From JBBTCJ01 sp038043285 (lineage in GTDB: Bacteria > Planctomycetota > Phycisphaerae > UBA1845): a DNA stretch of 15,173 bases. Below the pieces are notes generated by a model. The model worked only from the letters and a program-made list of their open reading frames with translations. It did no database searches and had not been told where the DNA came from. Location of the stretch: assembly GCA_038043285.1 (NCBI GenBank), contig JBBTCJ010000146.1, forward strand, positions 1-15,173. The letters run 5' to 3'. Of the stretch, positions 1 through 7,167 are shown one piece after another (within the stretch, counting starts at the first letter, position 1; the number at the start of each line of letters is the position of its first letter). The position numbers and the translations under genes were made by a program.

Positions 1-444
1 CCGGCGGGGAGATCCTACACGGTGGCCGACCTGCTGACGCGTCGCGGAACGGTTCCAATCATCTCGGTTGCGCCGGATCAAAAGGCTGAGGAGGCCGTCG
101 TCATGCTCCGGCAACATGGCATCTCGCAGCTTCCGGTGATCGAGGACGGCGTCGTCGTCGGTTGCATTCGCGAGCTGACCATCGCCCGGCTGCTCCATTC
201 GCGCGTGGATCCGCGCCAGATGGCCGTCCGCGACATCATGGCCCGGCCCATGCCTACGCTGGATGAGCACGTGAACCTTGACGAGGTCTACCGCCTGCTC
301 TCCTCCGGCAACAGCGGGGTGGTCGTCCTCCGCCGCGGCGAGCCGTTCTCCGTCGTAACCCGCATCGACCTGGTGAACTTCTGGGACGATCCGTTTAATC
401 TGCACGACGAATGCGCAGAGCCTGCTCCGCTGACGGCAAGGTGA
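1..444 (+). CDS. Cystathionine beta-synthase, C-terminal CBS-pair (Bateman) module; 5' end outside the window
   Basis: The reading frame is open from the first base, so this is the 3' end of a longer gene. The GTG at 22 is probably internal, because the codons before it read through without a stop. The visible part holds two CBS motifs: the first from about TVADLL to ARLL, with a GISQLPVIEDG core, and the second from about VRDIM to VTRIDLVNFW. This is the regulatory tandem-CBS arrangement found at the C-terminus of bacterial cystathionine beta-synthases, after the PLP catalytic domain. The next gene encodes a cystathionine gamma-lyase/synthase, its usual partner in reverse transsulfuration, which supports the call. 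The catalytic domain cannot be seen. A stand-alone CBS-domain protein remains possible but less likely. Confidence 0.72.
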   Translation, partial: PAGRSYTVADLLTRRGTVPIISVAPDQKAEEAVVMLRQHGISQLPVIEDGVVVGCIRELTIARLLHSRVDPRQMAVRDIMARPMPTLDEHVNLDEVYRLLSSGNSGVVVLRRGEPFSVVTRIDLVNFWDDPFNLHDECAEPAPLTAR

Positions 445-516
445 TCAGCGGCCTCTGCCGATCGACGGAGATGTCTGCTCTGTGGGTTTCAGATGCAAGA
501 ATGGAGTAAGCTTTCG

Positions 517-1683
517 ATGATCATGCCGGACCACTCGAATTGGCGTTTCGCGACTCGTTCGATTCACGTCGGGCAGGAGCCGGACCCGGTGACGGGGGCG
601 ACAATTCCGCCGATACATCCCACAAGCACTTACACGCAGGCCTCGCCGGGAAAGCACAAGGGCTTCGAGTACTCGCGCTCGAGCAACCCCACGCGGGTGA
701 ACCTCGAACGGTGTCTCGCTTCGCTGGAGGGGGGGACGAAGTGCGCGTGCTTCGCCTCCGGGTCCGCGGCGACGGCCACGCTGTTCGCGACGCTCTCGCC
801 GGGCGACAAGGTGGTCGCCTACGGCGACCTGTATGGTGGGACGTTCCGGCTGCTCAAGCGGGTCTTCGAGGGTTTCGGCCTGGTTCCGGTCTTCACCGAC
901 GATACCTCGCCGGCGGCTTTCTCCAGGCTTGTCGACGCGAAAACGAAGATGGTCTGGCTGGAGTCGCCGACCAATCCCATGTTGCGTTGTCTGGACATCG
1001 CGGCGATCGCCGGGATCGCCCATCAGGCCGGAGCGAAGCTCGTCGTCGACAACACCTTCGCCACGCCGGTGCTGCAATTGCCGCTCAACCTCGGAGCGGA
1101 TTACGTGGTTCACAGCACGACGAAGTACGTCGGCGGACACTCCGACGTCATCGGCGGAGCGGTGATCGTCAAGGACGAGTCGCTCATGGAGCGGCTGGCG
1201 TTCCTGCAAAACGCCCTGGGCGGCGTACCGGGGCCGTTTGACTGCTATCTTCAGCAGCGCGGCATCAAGACGCTGCAACTCCGCATGGAGCGGCATTGTG
1301 CCAACGCGATGGCACTTGCGAAACGCCTCCAGGGCCACGCCCAATTGAGCAAGGTCATCTATCCCTTCCTGGAGGACCATCCCGACTACGCCCTGGCGAA
1401 GAAGCAGATGTGCGGCGGGGGGGGCATTGTGACCATCGTCTTCAAGGGCGGCCGCGACGCGGCTCTACGGTTCTGCGAAAGCGTCAAGGTCTTCTCTCTG
1501 GCGGAATCGCTGGGCGGCGTCGAGTCACTGGTCAATCACCCCGCGATCATGACCCACGCCTCGATCCCCAAGGAAATCCGCGAAGCCCGCGGCGTGACCG
1601 ACGGACTGGTGCGGCTTTCCGTCGGCATCGAGGACGTAGACGATCTCGCCGCGGACCTGGATCAAGCGATTGCCCGCGCATGA
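517..1683 (+). CDS. Cystathionine gamma-lyase / gamma-synthase (PLP, Cys/Met metabolism family)
   Basis: This is a PLP enzyme of the Cys/Met metabolism family, 388 aa, the usual length. Family marks visible (numbered from the ATG at 517) are YSRSSNPTR near 52-60, the CFASGSAA cofactor loop near 78-85, GDLYGG near 103-108, VDNTFATP near 177-184 with Asp178 placed to contact the pyridine nitrogen, and HSTTKYVGGHSD near 199-210 with Lys203 as the Schiff-base lysine. SLGGVESL and HPAIMTHA near the C-terminus fit substrate binding. I chose the ATG at 517 because GGAG lies 10 bases upstream and the protein then begins close to the conserved FATRSIHVGQ. The ATG at 493 has no visible ribosome binding site. 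After a cystathionine beta-synthase, the likely reaction is cleavage of cystathionine to cysteine (gamma-lyase). Sequence alone does not exclude gamma-synthase or methionine gamma-lyase. Confidence 0.9.
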   Translation: MIMPDHSNWRFATRSIHVGQEPDPVTGATIPPIHPTSTYTQASPGKHKGFEYSRSSNPTRVNLERCLASLEGGTKCACFASGSAATATLFATLSPGDKVVAYGDLYGGTFRLLKRVFEGFGLVPVFTDDTSPAAFSRLVDAKTKMVWLESPTNPMLRCLDIAAIAGIAHQAGAKLVVDNTFATPVLQLPLNLGADYVVHSTTKYVGGHSDVIGGAVIVKDESLMERLAFLQNALGGVPGPFDCYLQQRGIKTLQLRMERHCANAMALAKRLQGHAQLSKVIYPFLEDHPDYALAKKQMCGGGGIVTIVFKGGRDAALRFCESVKVFSLAESLGGVESLVNHPAIMTHASIPKEIREARGVTDGLVRLSVGIEDVDDLAADLDQAIARA

Positions 1684-1722
1684 ATGTTCAGGCGACGCAA
1701 CGACTGCCTGACGAGCCGCGGG

Positions 1723-1842
1723 CTTTAGAGCAGTTCTCTTTTTCGTGTAGCGTCGCGGTTTATCCGCGGCGAGGTGTCCCAGCATCAAGAGCCGCGCCGC
1801 CCATGAAGGGCGACGCTACGCAAAAACAGGAAACGCTCTAGC
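1723..1842. repeat. Large imperfect palindrome in a convergent intergenic gap (MITE-like or structured repeat)
   Basis: The outer arms pair TAGAGC (1726-1731) with GCTCTA (1835-1840). Inside, TTTTT (1739-1743) pairs with AAAAA (1822-1826), and a perfect 10-bp arm GTAGCGTCGC (1747-1756) pairs with GCGACGCTAC (1810-1819). Two small hairpins lie within the arms: CGCGG-TTTAT-CCGCG (1754-1768) and CGCCC-ATGAA-GGGCG (1798-1812). The T-tract is 5' of the stem and the A-tract 3' of it, which is opposite to an intrinsic terminator on the plus strand, and the minus strand shows the same order. The element sits between two convergent operons. A miniature inverted-repeat element or a dispersed intergenic repeat is the most natural reading. 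No second copy is seen in this window. From 1843 to 1943 nothing further is recognised. Confidence 0.6.
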
Positions 1843-1943
1843 CCGTGCGGACGTCCGAAGAACGGTCGATATCTGAAAATCCGCGCCCGCTAAAGTACGC
1901 GGCTCGGCACAGCGGCACATGGCTTGCTGATGCCGATCGGTTG

Positions 1944-2627
1944 TCACCGCAGCTCGCGTTGGCGCAACGCGTTCAAGGTGCCCACGCCCAAGGCGATCAC
2001 CGCGACGATCATCGTGCTCCAATAGAGCAACTCCGTGATGCCTTCACTGCCAAGTTTTGCGGCCTCCCCGATGGCGTCGGTGACGATCAGCAGGGCCATA
2101 GGTATTCCTAAGCCGGCCGCCGCCGCAAGGGCCGCCGAACGAGCGAAGCTCGACGCGCACCACGCCGTCGTAAACAGGACGAATGCCATGCCAAACAGCA
2201 CCCCAGCCTGCCGAATAGTGGGAACGTCCCGCCCGGCGTCGAGTACAAGGAAGACGTAAAGTCCGACGACGGCGTTTGCGGCAAAGAGCAAGCTCGACAC
2301 GACCACGGCCGCGATGAACTTACTGGTCACCATCGTCCCGCGCGGAATCGGCAGGCAAGCCAGGAACTCCGCGGTGCGATCGCCCCGTTCACCGGCGAGC
2401 GAATTTCCGGAAAAGAAGGGCACCAGGACGAGGCTGGCGCCGAACCCGCCGATCACGCCGATACGCAGCAACTCCGTCCACTTGTTGTTGGGACTCTCGG
2501 TGGTCGCGCGTTCTATCAATCCGACCAGCGTCACAAGGACGTACGGAATGAGTACCACGACAACGCCGGCTGCCAATAAGCGGGCGTGTTGACGCAAATC
2601 CTTCCAAAGAAGTGCTCGCAGAATCAT
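1944..2627 (-). CDS. ABC-2 type transporter permease
   Basis: A 227-aa hydrophobic protein with about six membrane segments, roughly at residues 15-37, 55-75, 103-130, 142-160, 164-185 and 203-222. The order, a cytosolic MILRALLWKDLR start followed by paired helices, is typical of ABC-2 membrane subunits. Its ATG lies inside the stop codon of the upstream ATPase gene (ATGA, 4-base overlap), so the two are translationally coupled. It is the last gene of the GntR-ATPase-permease operon. It would form the membrane half of an exporter or cell-envelope stress transporter with the ATPase. The substrate cannot be read from the sequence. YtrA-controlled systems often respond to cell-wall-active compounds, but that is only family knowledge. 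Confidence 0.85.
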   Translation of the reverse strand: MILRALLWKDLRQHARLLAAGVVVVLIPYVLVTLVGLIERATTESPNNKWTELLRIGVIGGFGASLVLVPFFSGNSLAGERGDRTAEFLACLPIPRGTMVTSKFIAAVVVSSLLFAANAVVGLYVFLVLDAGRDVPTIRQAGVLFGMAFVLFTTAWCASSFARSAALAAAAGLGIPMALLIVTDAIGEAAKLGSEGITELLYWSTMIVAVIALGVGTLNALRQRELR

Positions 2628-3526
2628 GCCGAAACCCTCCGTCCTCTGACGTAATCCTTGAAGATGTCTTCAAGTCCAAGGTCAACGACGTCCACGGCGT
2701 CAACCTTGTTCCGCGCGCGCAATTGCTGAACGGTTTCTGACGAGAAGTCGCGCACCGTCAACAGCCATTGGCGGTCGTCCACGTTCTGCCACACCACGTT
2801 GGGCGGCGCGACGGTCGGCGTTTGGCGATCCGGGAGTACGACGCGCAACCGCTTCGTGCCACGCAGCAACTGATCCACCGGCGCGTGCACGATCAGTTCG
2901 CCACGATCAAGAATGGCAATCTGATCCGCCATCCGCTGCACGTCGCCCAACGTGTGGCTGGAAAAAATCATGGTCCGCGGTCGATCGCTCAACGATCGAA
3001 GCAAGCCGGAAAGCAGCTCTTCCCGAGCCATGGGATCAAGCCCGGCCATCGGTTCGTCGAGAATCAGCAGCTCCGGCTCGTGGGCCAGGGCGACCGTCAG
3101 CGCCAGTTTGACCAGGGTGCCCTTGGACAGCGAAGCCGCCTTCGCCCGCGGGTCAATCTCCAGAAGAAGAATCAAATCAGAGGCCAGGTCATCGTTCCAC
3201 GTGGGATAGAACGTCCTGCAAAACGATAGGATCTGATCGACTCGCATCCACCGGTGGAAATACTGCTGCTCGGGAACGTAGCCGACGCGCGATTTGACGC
3301 CCAGGGCATCGGTCCACGGGTTCAACCCGTCAACGCGAATGTCGCCCGCATCCGGACGCAACAGCCCCATCAACAGTTTGACCGCGGTCGTCTTGCCCGC
3401 GCCGTTGGGTCCAAGAAGCCCCAGCGCGGTCCCGCGCGGAATCTCAATGCTCAGCCGGCGAAGCGCTTCATTTCGGCCAAAGCGTTTACTCACGCCGTGA
3501 AGAACGAATCCCGCTTCCCCGCTCAT
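2624..3526 (-). CDS. ABC transporter ATP-binding protein (YtrB-like)
   Basis: A 300-aa ATPase. Visible motifs are Walker A GPNGAGKT (39-46), a Q-loop in GYVPEQQYF (about 82-90), signature LSKGT (133-137), Walker B LLILDEP (153-159) and the H-loop His in SSHTLGD (about 191). The signature is LSKGT rather than LSGGQ, as in several ATPases paired with ABC-2 permeases. About 80 C-terminal residues after the nucleotide-binding domain are probably an accessory domain. The frame stays open far upstream into the GntR gene, but the family start MSGEAGF at 3526 is preferred: it sits in an ATGA overlap with the GntR stop and has AAGG just upstream. It would power the permease encoded next. Confidence 0.92.
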   Translation of the reverse strand: MSGEAGFVLHGVSKRFGRNEALRRLSIEIPRGTALGLLGPNGAGKTTAVKLLMGLLRPDAGDIRVDGLNPWTDALGVKSRVGYVPEQQYFHRWMRVDQILSFCRTFYPTWNDDLASDLILLLEIDPRAKAASLSKGTLVKLALTVALAHEPELLILDEPMAGLDPMAREELLSGLLRSLSDRPRTMIFSSHTLGDVQRMADQIAILDRGELIVHAPVDQLLRGTKRLRVVLPDRQTPTVAPPNVVWQNVDDRQWLLTVRDFSSETVQQLRARNKVDAVDVVDLGLEDIFKDYVRGRRVSA

Positions 3527-3954
3527 ACCTTGTTCTCCGCCTTGGATTCGACCCCACCGAGCGGCGCCCGCCCGGAGCCGGCGTCTTTCGTGGTGTCGAA
3601 TGCTCTGGAAAAAATGGAACAGATGTCCCGGTCGGGAAGTTGACTCGTGCGTCCCAGATGGATCCCCTGCAAGAAACGAGCGTAGACCGCTCGGTCGCCA
3701 AGCGCCCGTGCCGCGACGTCGCCCTGCGGCGCGACAAATGCGCCCAATCCGCGACGCATCTCGATCACCCCAAGTCGCTCCAATTCCTGGAACGTGCGCT
3801 GTACCGTGTTGGGATTGACCACCAGGCGTGCCGCCAAGGTTCGAATTGATGGAATCGCTTCGCCCGGTCGGTACGCACCGGAGGCTACCAAAGCGCTCAG
3901 ATGCTCGGTGATCTGTTCGTAGACCGGAACCGGACTGTCGCAAAAAGGAAGCAC
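3523..3954 (-). CDS. GntR-family transcriptional regulator, YtrA subfamily
   Basis: A 143-aa protein with an N-terminal winged helix-turn-helix at about residues 10-75. The marks are PVYEQITEHL, GEAIPSIRTLAARL, NPNTVQRTFQELERLG and a RRGLGAFV wing. The effector part is short (about 65 residues) and lacks the large FadR or HutC ligand domains, which is the YtrA arrangement. These regulators usually sit in front of the ABC genes they repress, as here. The start is GTG at 3954, with AGGGA seven bases upstream. It shares a 4-base ATGA overlap with the ATPase gene. Inverted repeats over the promoter (3980-4003) suggest that it represses its own operon. The inducer is unknown. Confidence 0.9.
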   Translation of the reverse strand: MLPFCDSPVPVYEQITEHLSALVASGAYRPGEAIPSIRTLAARLVVNPNTVQRTFQELERLGVIEMRRGLGAFVAPQGDVAARALGDRAVYARFLQGIHLGRTSQLPDRDICSIFSRAFDTTKDAGSGRAPLGGVESKAENKV

Positions 3955-3972
3955 TTGCTTGTCCCTTCAGCT

Positions 3973-4048
3973 ATTCTACTGTACTACCACACTAGTATAG
4001 TGTATCACGAAGTTGCGGACTTGGCAAATTTTTTTTGGTTTTTTTTTG
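3973..4048 (-). promoter_or_regulatory. Promoter, A-tract and overlapping operator-like repeats of the gntR-ABC operon
   Basis: Read on the minus strand, TTGCCA (4027-4022) and TACACT (4004-3999) are spaced by 17 bases and form a good sigma-70-like promoter. Directly upstream lies an A-rich stretch of two long A-runs (4048-4029), resembling an UP element or curved DNA. Overlapping and following the -10 are two inverted repeats. One is ACACTA-GTA-TAGTGT (3989-4003, perfect 6-bp arms); the other is TGTACTA-N6-TAGTATA (3980-3999, one mismatch). A repressor bound there would block RNA polymerase, consistent with autoregulation by the GntR protein encoded next. A second -10-like TAGAAT occurs at 3978-3973. 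Confidence 0.6.
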
Positions 4049-4061
4049 CCCTAACGGCCCG

Positions 4062-5591
4062 CTATGTAGAACGCAGCCGATTGAGGCGGCCAAGCAGAAC
4101 CGCGAGGATCGCCGAAGCGAAGCACAACGCCGCGGCAAAGGCAAAAGCCACGAAGTAACTCCCGGTCATGCGTTGAGCGGCATTCCCCGCCCAGACGCCC
4201 ATGACGCCGGCCACTCCGTACGACGTAAACATCCATCCGTAGTTCGCGCCGAAGTTCTTGGATCCGAACAAGTCAGCCGTCAGCGACGGGAACAGCGCAA
4301 AATTCCCGCCGAAGTTGAAGCCCACGCAGGCGGCGCCGACGGCCAACTGGAACTCCGTGTCCAGGGCGGCAAGGGAAAGCATGGTCACGGCTTGAGACAC
4401 GAACATGAGCATCATGGCCGGCGAGCGGCCGATTCGATCGGACAGCAGTCCCCACACAACCCGACCCGCCGCATTGAACAGCGCGAGCACGCCGACGGCG
4501 GTCGCGCCTTTCAGGATAAGCTCATCACGAATTGCCGCCGACGCTGCGCCTGAGGATCGCTCGGCGGCCGCGACGAGCTGCGCTCCGGCGAACGGTTTCA
4601 AGATTCCGATGACCATCAGGCCGGCCATCGCCCCGCTGAAGAACATCATCCATGCGACGTAGAAGCGAGGATTGCGAAGGACGTCCTGCCAGGTTGAATC
4701 CCCGACGGCTGTTTTTGCCGTTCGGCCCGCGGCCAAAACAGATCCTGCGTGCGGCGGATTTCGAAGCAGCAGCGCCCCAAGCGACACGACCGCGGCGCAC
4801 ACCAGCCCGTGCACGGTGAAGAACGTCGTGATGCCGTATCGTTCAATGAAGCCGACGGCGCCGAGGACACTTTTCCCCGAGAAGAGATAGGCGCCCAACC
4901 CGAACCCGGCGACCGCGACGCCGGATACCAAACCCTTGTGTTCCGGGAACCATTTGACCAGCGCGGCGATCGGACACACGTATGCAAAACCGATGCCCAC
5001 ACCGGCCAGCAAGCCAATGGTTCCCCAAAGCAGCAGCAGCCGATCCGCGCCGTTGCCGGAGACTTGGTGCTGAGCCAGGGCCACGCCTCCCACTATCGCG
5101 GTGGTCACCACGGCGTGAGGAAGATACGCAACGATCGGATATCGCAGCCGGTCGATGCCGTGACAAAAGGCATCGAGCGCCAGCAAAGCCGCAAGCACCA
5201 TCGCGCCCAAGAGTGCAGCGTGGCACAGATAAAACGTCACGAGATGATCCAACTGTCCGGCGACGAGAAACCCAATTCCGAGAATCGTTCCGCCGAGCAG
5301 GGCGGTGAAGCGCGGACCATGCAAATCCTGCAGCCGACCGGCGAAGATCATGGCGGTCGCAAACGAGAGTAGGCAGATCGCGAAGGCGTACTTGAGATAT
5401 CCGAGGCGAGCTTCTTGCGGCGGTTGGGCCGTCTCCGACGCGACAGCCGCGGGCACGCCAGCCGGAGCGGCGGCAACGACCGCCGGCCAGACGGTCGCCT
5501 CCAACGGTTGCCAGAACACGCTGTAACCGTAGACGGTTCCGAGGATCATCTGCACCATCACGGCGCCGACGAGAACCTTCCATTTCATCAT
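4062..5591 (-). CDS. MFS transporter, OFA (oxalate/formate antiporter, YhjX-like) family, with an extra helical insertion
   Basis: A polytopic membrane protein, about 509 aa from the ATG at 5591. OFA marks are the first helix VGAVMVQMILGTVYGYSVFW, an MFS motif A after helix 2 (AGRLQDLHGPR, about 84-94), and GFAYVCPIAALVKWFPEHKG with VSGVAVAGFGLGAY (about 201-235). A second motif-A copy GLLSDRIGRS (about 381-390) opens the C-terminal half, and NFGGNFALFPSLTADLFG (about 426-443) is also present. OFA members are usually 400-430 aa. The excess comes from an Ala/Pro-rich loop after helix 1 and from about 65 residues with two hydrophobic segments (about 116-181) between helices 3 and 4. In-frame starts at 5642 (ATG) and 5696 (GTG) would add 17 or 35 residues; none has a clear ribosome binding site. 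The substrate is probably a small organic anion, not determinable here. Confidence 0.85.
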   Translation of the reverse strand: MMKWKVLVGAVMVQMILGTVYGYSVFWQPLEATVWPAVVAAAPAGVPAAVASETAQPPQEARLGYLKYAFAICLLSFATAMIFAGRLQDLHGPRFTALLGGTILGIGFLVAGQLDHLVTFYLCHAALLGAMVLAALLALDAFCHGIDRLRYPIVAYLPHAVVTTAIVGGVALAQHQVSGNGADRLLLLWGTIGLLAGVGIGFAYVCPIAALVKWFPEHKGLVSGVAVAGFGLGAYLFSGKSVLGAVGFIERYGITTFFTVHGLVCAAVVSLGALLLRNPPHAGSVLAAGRTAKTAVGDSTWQDVLRNPRFYVAWMMFFSGAMAGLMVIGILKPFAGAQLVAAAERSSGAASAAIRDELILKGATAVGVLALFNAAGRVVWGLLSDRIGRSPAMMLMFVSQAVTMLSLAALDTEFQLAVGAACVGFNFGGNFALFPSLTADLFGSKNFGANYGWMFTSYGVAGVMGVWAGNAAQRMTGSYFVAFAFAAALCFASAILAVLLGRLNRLRST

Positions 5592-5780
5592 CGTGGCGTG
5601 GTGAACGGGGAGGGCGACCTGGGCGGTCAAGAGCGTGGTCATCGTTGCGGTTCCGAATTGCCGAGCGAGAGCGGCGGCGCCGGCGATCGACGTCACCCCT
5701 GGTACATCGACCGCGCCGCCGACCTACTTGCTTGCAGAACACGTGCCAACCAATGGGTTCGCGGACGTGGAACTTCAACA

Positions 5781-5798
5781 GCGGTCGGCGAGGACCGC
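5781..5798. repeat. Short perfect hairpin upstream of the MFS gene
   Basis: GCGGTC-GGCGAG-GACCGC forms a perfect 6-bp stem with a 6-base loop. It lies between the acidic lipoprotein's terminator and the MFS start, so it could be in the 5' leader of the MFS transcript or an operator. There is no T-tract on either side. A function is not shown. Confidence 0.3.
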
Positions 5799-5809
5799 CG
5801 CTACTTCCG

Positions 5810-5857
5810 AAAAACAAGCGAGGGGCGCGCCAACTTGCGTCGGCATGCGTCCCTCGC
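5810..5857 (-). terminator. Rho-independent terminator of the acidic lipoprotein gene
   Basis: On the minus strand, GCGAGGG (5857-5851) pairs with CCCTCGC (5824-5818), with further G/C pairing possible inside the loop. The stem is followed at once by TTGTTTTT (5817-5810). It lies 39 bases after the stop codon of the acidic lipoprotein, so it should end that transcript before the MFS gene on the same strand. Confidence 0.65.
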
Positions 5858-5895
5858 ATGACAGATTGGTGTCGAACGAATGTTCGATCGGTTTG

Positions 5896-7167
5896 CTATT
5901 CGCCGGCGTCCAAGACAAAGTTGCCCGTCAACGCACCGACGGAGACCTCGGACCCTTCGCTCAAAACCGGGAAGTCTGCCGGCATTGGCGCTTCGTTGTC
6001 GGAGTCATCCGGCGCGCTGTCGAGCTTCAACTCACCCCCGCCCGAGGCATCAAGCGTAACCGCCCCGACTGCATATCCAGCCACGAGCACGTCGAGCACC
6101 GCGCCAGGCTGCCCGCCGCTCAAGGATACCTCGAACTCCGACTTCATGCCATCGGCTTCATAGCGCACGTTGGCGGTCATGGTTCCATCAGACAGCACGG
6201 CTGCGAGTTCTACGTCCGCCGCGTCATCGGCGTCGTCGTCCGAGTTGTCGTCGCTGCCGTCGTCTGCATCATCGTCGTCATCGTCGGAGTCGTCGCCGCT
6301 GTCATCGGCGACCAGAGTCCCGGAGGCCGGACCGACAACCACCGCGTCGCCCGCCACAAGAACCGGGAAGTTGTCCGGGAAGGGCTGCTCGTCGGGATCG
6401 TCGGCGTCATCGTCATCACTGTCGCCGTCAGAGTCATCGTCATCACCGTCGCCATCAGAGTCATCGTCGGCCTCGTCTTCGTCGGCAAACTTCACGCGGC
6501 CAGCGCCGTTAGCGTCCAGCGTAAGCGAGGCAACGACCACTCCGGCGACGCTGACGTCCACCGCCGATCCCGGTTCGCCGCCGGAAACCGCTACGGAGAA
6601 CTCCGCCTCATCTCCATCTTCCTCATAGTGCACGACTGCCTGGAACGTGCCGGCGGTCAAGTCGGCATGAAGCTCGAACTCGGAGGATTCGCCGTCGTCA
6701 TCGTCCCCATCGTCGGAATCATCGTGGGCAAAGGAACCGCTCATGTCGCCGACGGCAACATCGTCTCCGGCGTCGGGTTCGGGGAATCCGTCGGGCATTT
6801 GCTGTTCGTCAGCCTCGTCGGGATCGCTGCTGAAACGGAGGTGTCCACCGCCCGTGTCGTCGAGGGTCACGCTGGCGACGACGACGCCGTCGACGGTGAT
6901 CTCAATGACCTGTCCGGGCGCTCCGCCGCTGACGGTGACTTCGAAGCTTGCTTCATGATCGTCGGCGTCGTACTCCACCTGAGCCTGCACATCGCCGGAG
7001 GAGAGATTGGCGATCAGCTTCAATCCCGCCGAGCCGCCTCCGCCGAATAAGCCGGGGAAGTTCCCCAACGGTCCGGTGCCGTCGCAGCCAGTCGCCGCCC
7101 AAAGCACGCCGGCGGTCAACACGCCTCGCGCCCAGCCCACCGCAATCGATTTCTTTCCCGTCATCAT
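5896..7167 (-). CDS. Predicted lipoprotein with three repeated domains and aspartate-rich linkers
   Basis: A 423-aa protein of a family I do not recognise. The N-terminus has Lys5-Lys6, a hydrophobic stretch and a lipobox-like AATGC with Cys28, so lipid anchoring after export is likely. Three similar domains follow at about 48-147, 163-287 and 318-419. Each has an L-x-A-x-L-x-x-G start, a strand ending in SGGxPG, a VAG or VDG turn followed by a TLDxxGxG segment, a PxxFP motif, and a VGxxxGxx close. Between them lie acidic linkers (about 149-160, 229-260 and 287-318) of Asp, Ser and Gly. One contains a DSDGDG stretch that matches the DxDxDG pattern of calcium loops. Beta-sandwich, surface-exposed, calcium-dependent domains are a reasonable inference, not shown. 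The start at 7167 has AGGGGG a few bases upstream; a second ATG follows directly. An intrinsic terminator follows the gene. Confidence 0.8.
   Translation of the reverse strand: MMTGKKSIAVGWARGVLTAGVLWAATGCDGTGPLGNFPGLFGGGGSAGLKLIANLSSGDVQAQVEYDADDHEASFEVTVSGGAPGQVIEITVDGVVVASVTLDDTGGGHLRFSSDPDEADEQQMPDGFPEPDAGDDVAVGDMSGSFAHDDSDDGDDDDGESSEFELHADLTAGTFQAVVHYEEDGDEAEFSVAVSGGEPGSAVDVSVAGVVVASLTLDANGAGRVKFADEDEADDDSDGDGDDDDSDGDSDDDDADDPDEQPFPDNFPVLVAGDAVVVGPASGTLVADDSGDDSDDDDDDADDGSDDNSDDDADDAADVELAAVLSDGTMTANVRYEADGMKSEFEVSLSGGQPGAVLDVLVAGYAVGAVTLDASGGGELKLDSAPDDSDNEAPMPADFPVLSEGSEVSVGALTGNFVLDAGE

Noticed and set aside
445..1380. 311-codon minus-strand open frame opposite the gamma-lyase gene
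   Set aside because: Arg/Asp-rich composition with no family motifs, and it lies fully opposite a well-supported PLP enzyme.
1723..1842. The palindrome as a bidirectional terminator
   Set aside because: On both strands the T-tract precedes the stem and the A-tract follows, opposite to an intrinsic terminator.
3527..3943. N-terminal extension of the ABC ATPase frame
   Set aside because: It overlaps the GntR gene in another frame and lacks family similarity. The ATGA overlap at 3523-3526 marks the real start.
4021..4050. A terminator for the MFS gene at the long T-runs (plus strand)
   Set aside because: The MFS gene is on the minus strand, where the tract reads as A-runs and no stem precedes it. 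It fits better as an upstream promoter element.
5635..7050. Long plus-strand open frame rich in Val/Ile opposite the acidic lipoprotein
   Set aside because: It is the antisense of GAC/GAT repeats, which cannot give stops in that frame. The minus-strand protein has a signal, repeats and a terminator, so the plus-strand frame is a shadow.
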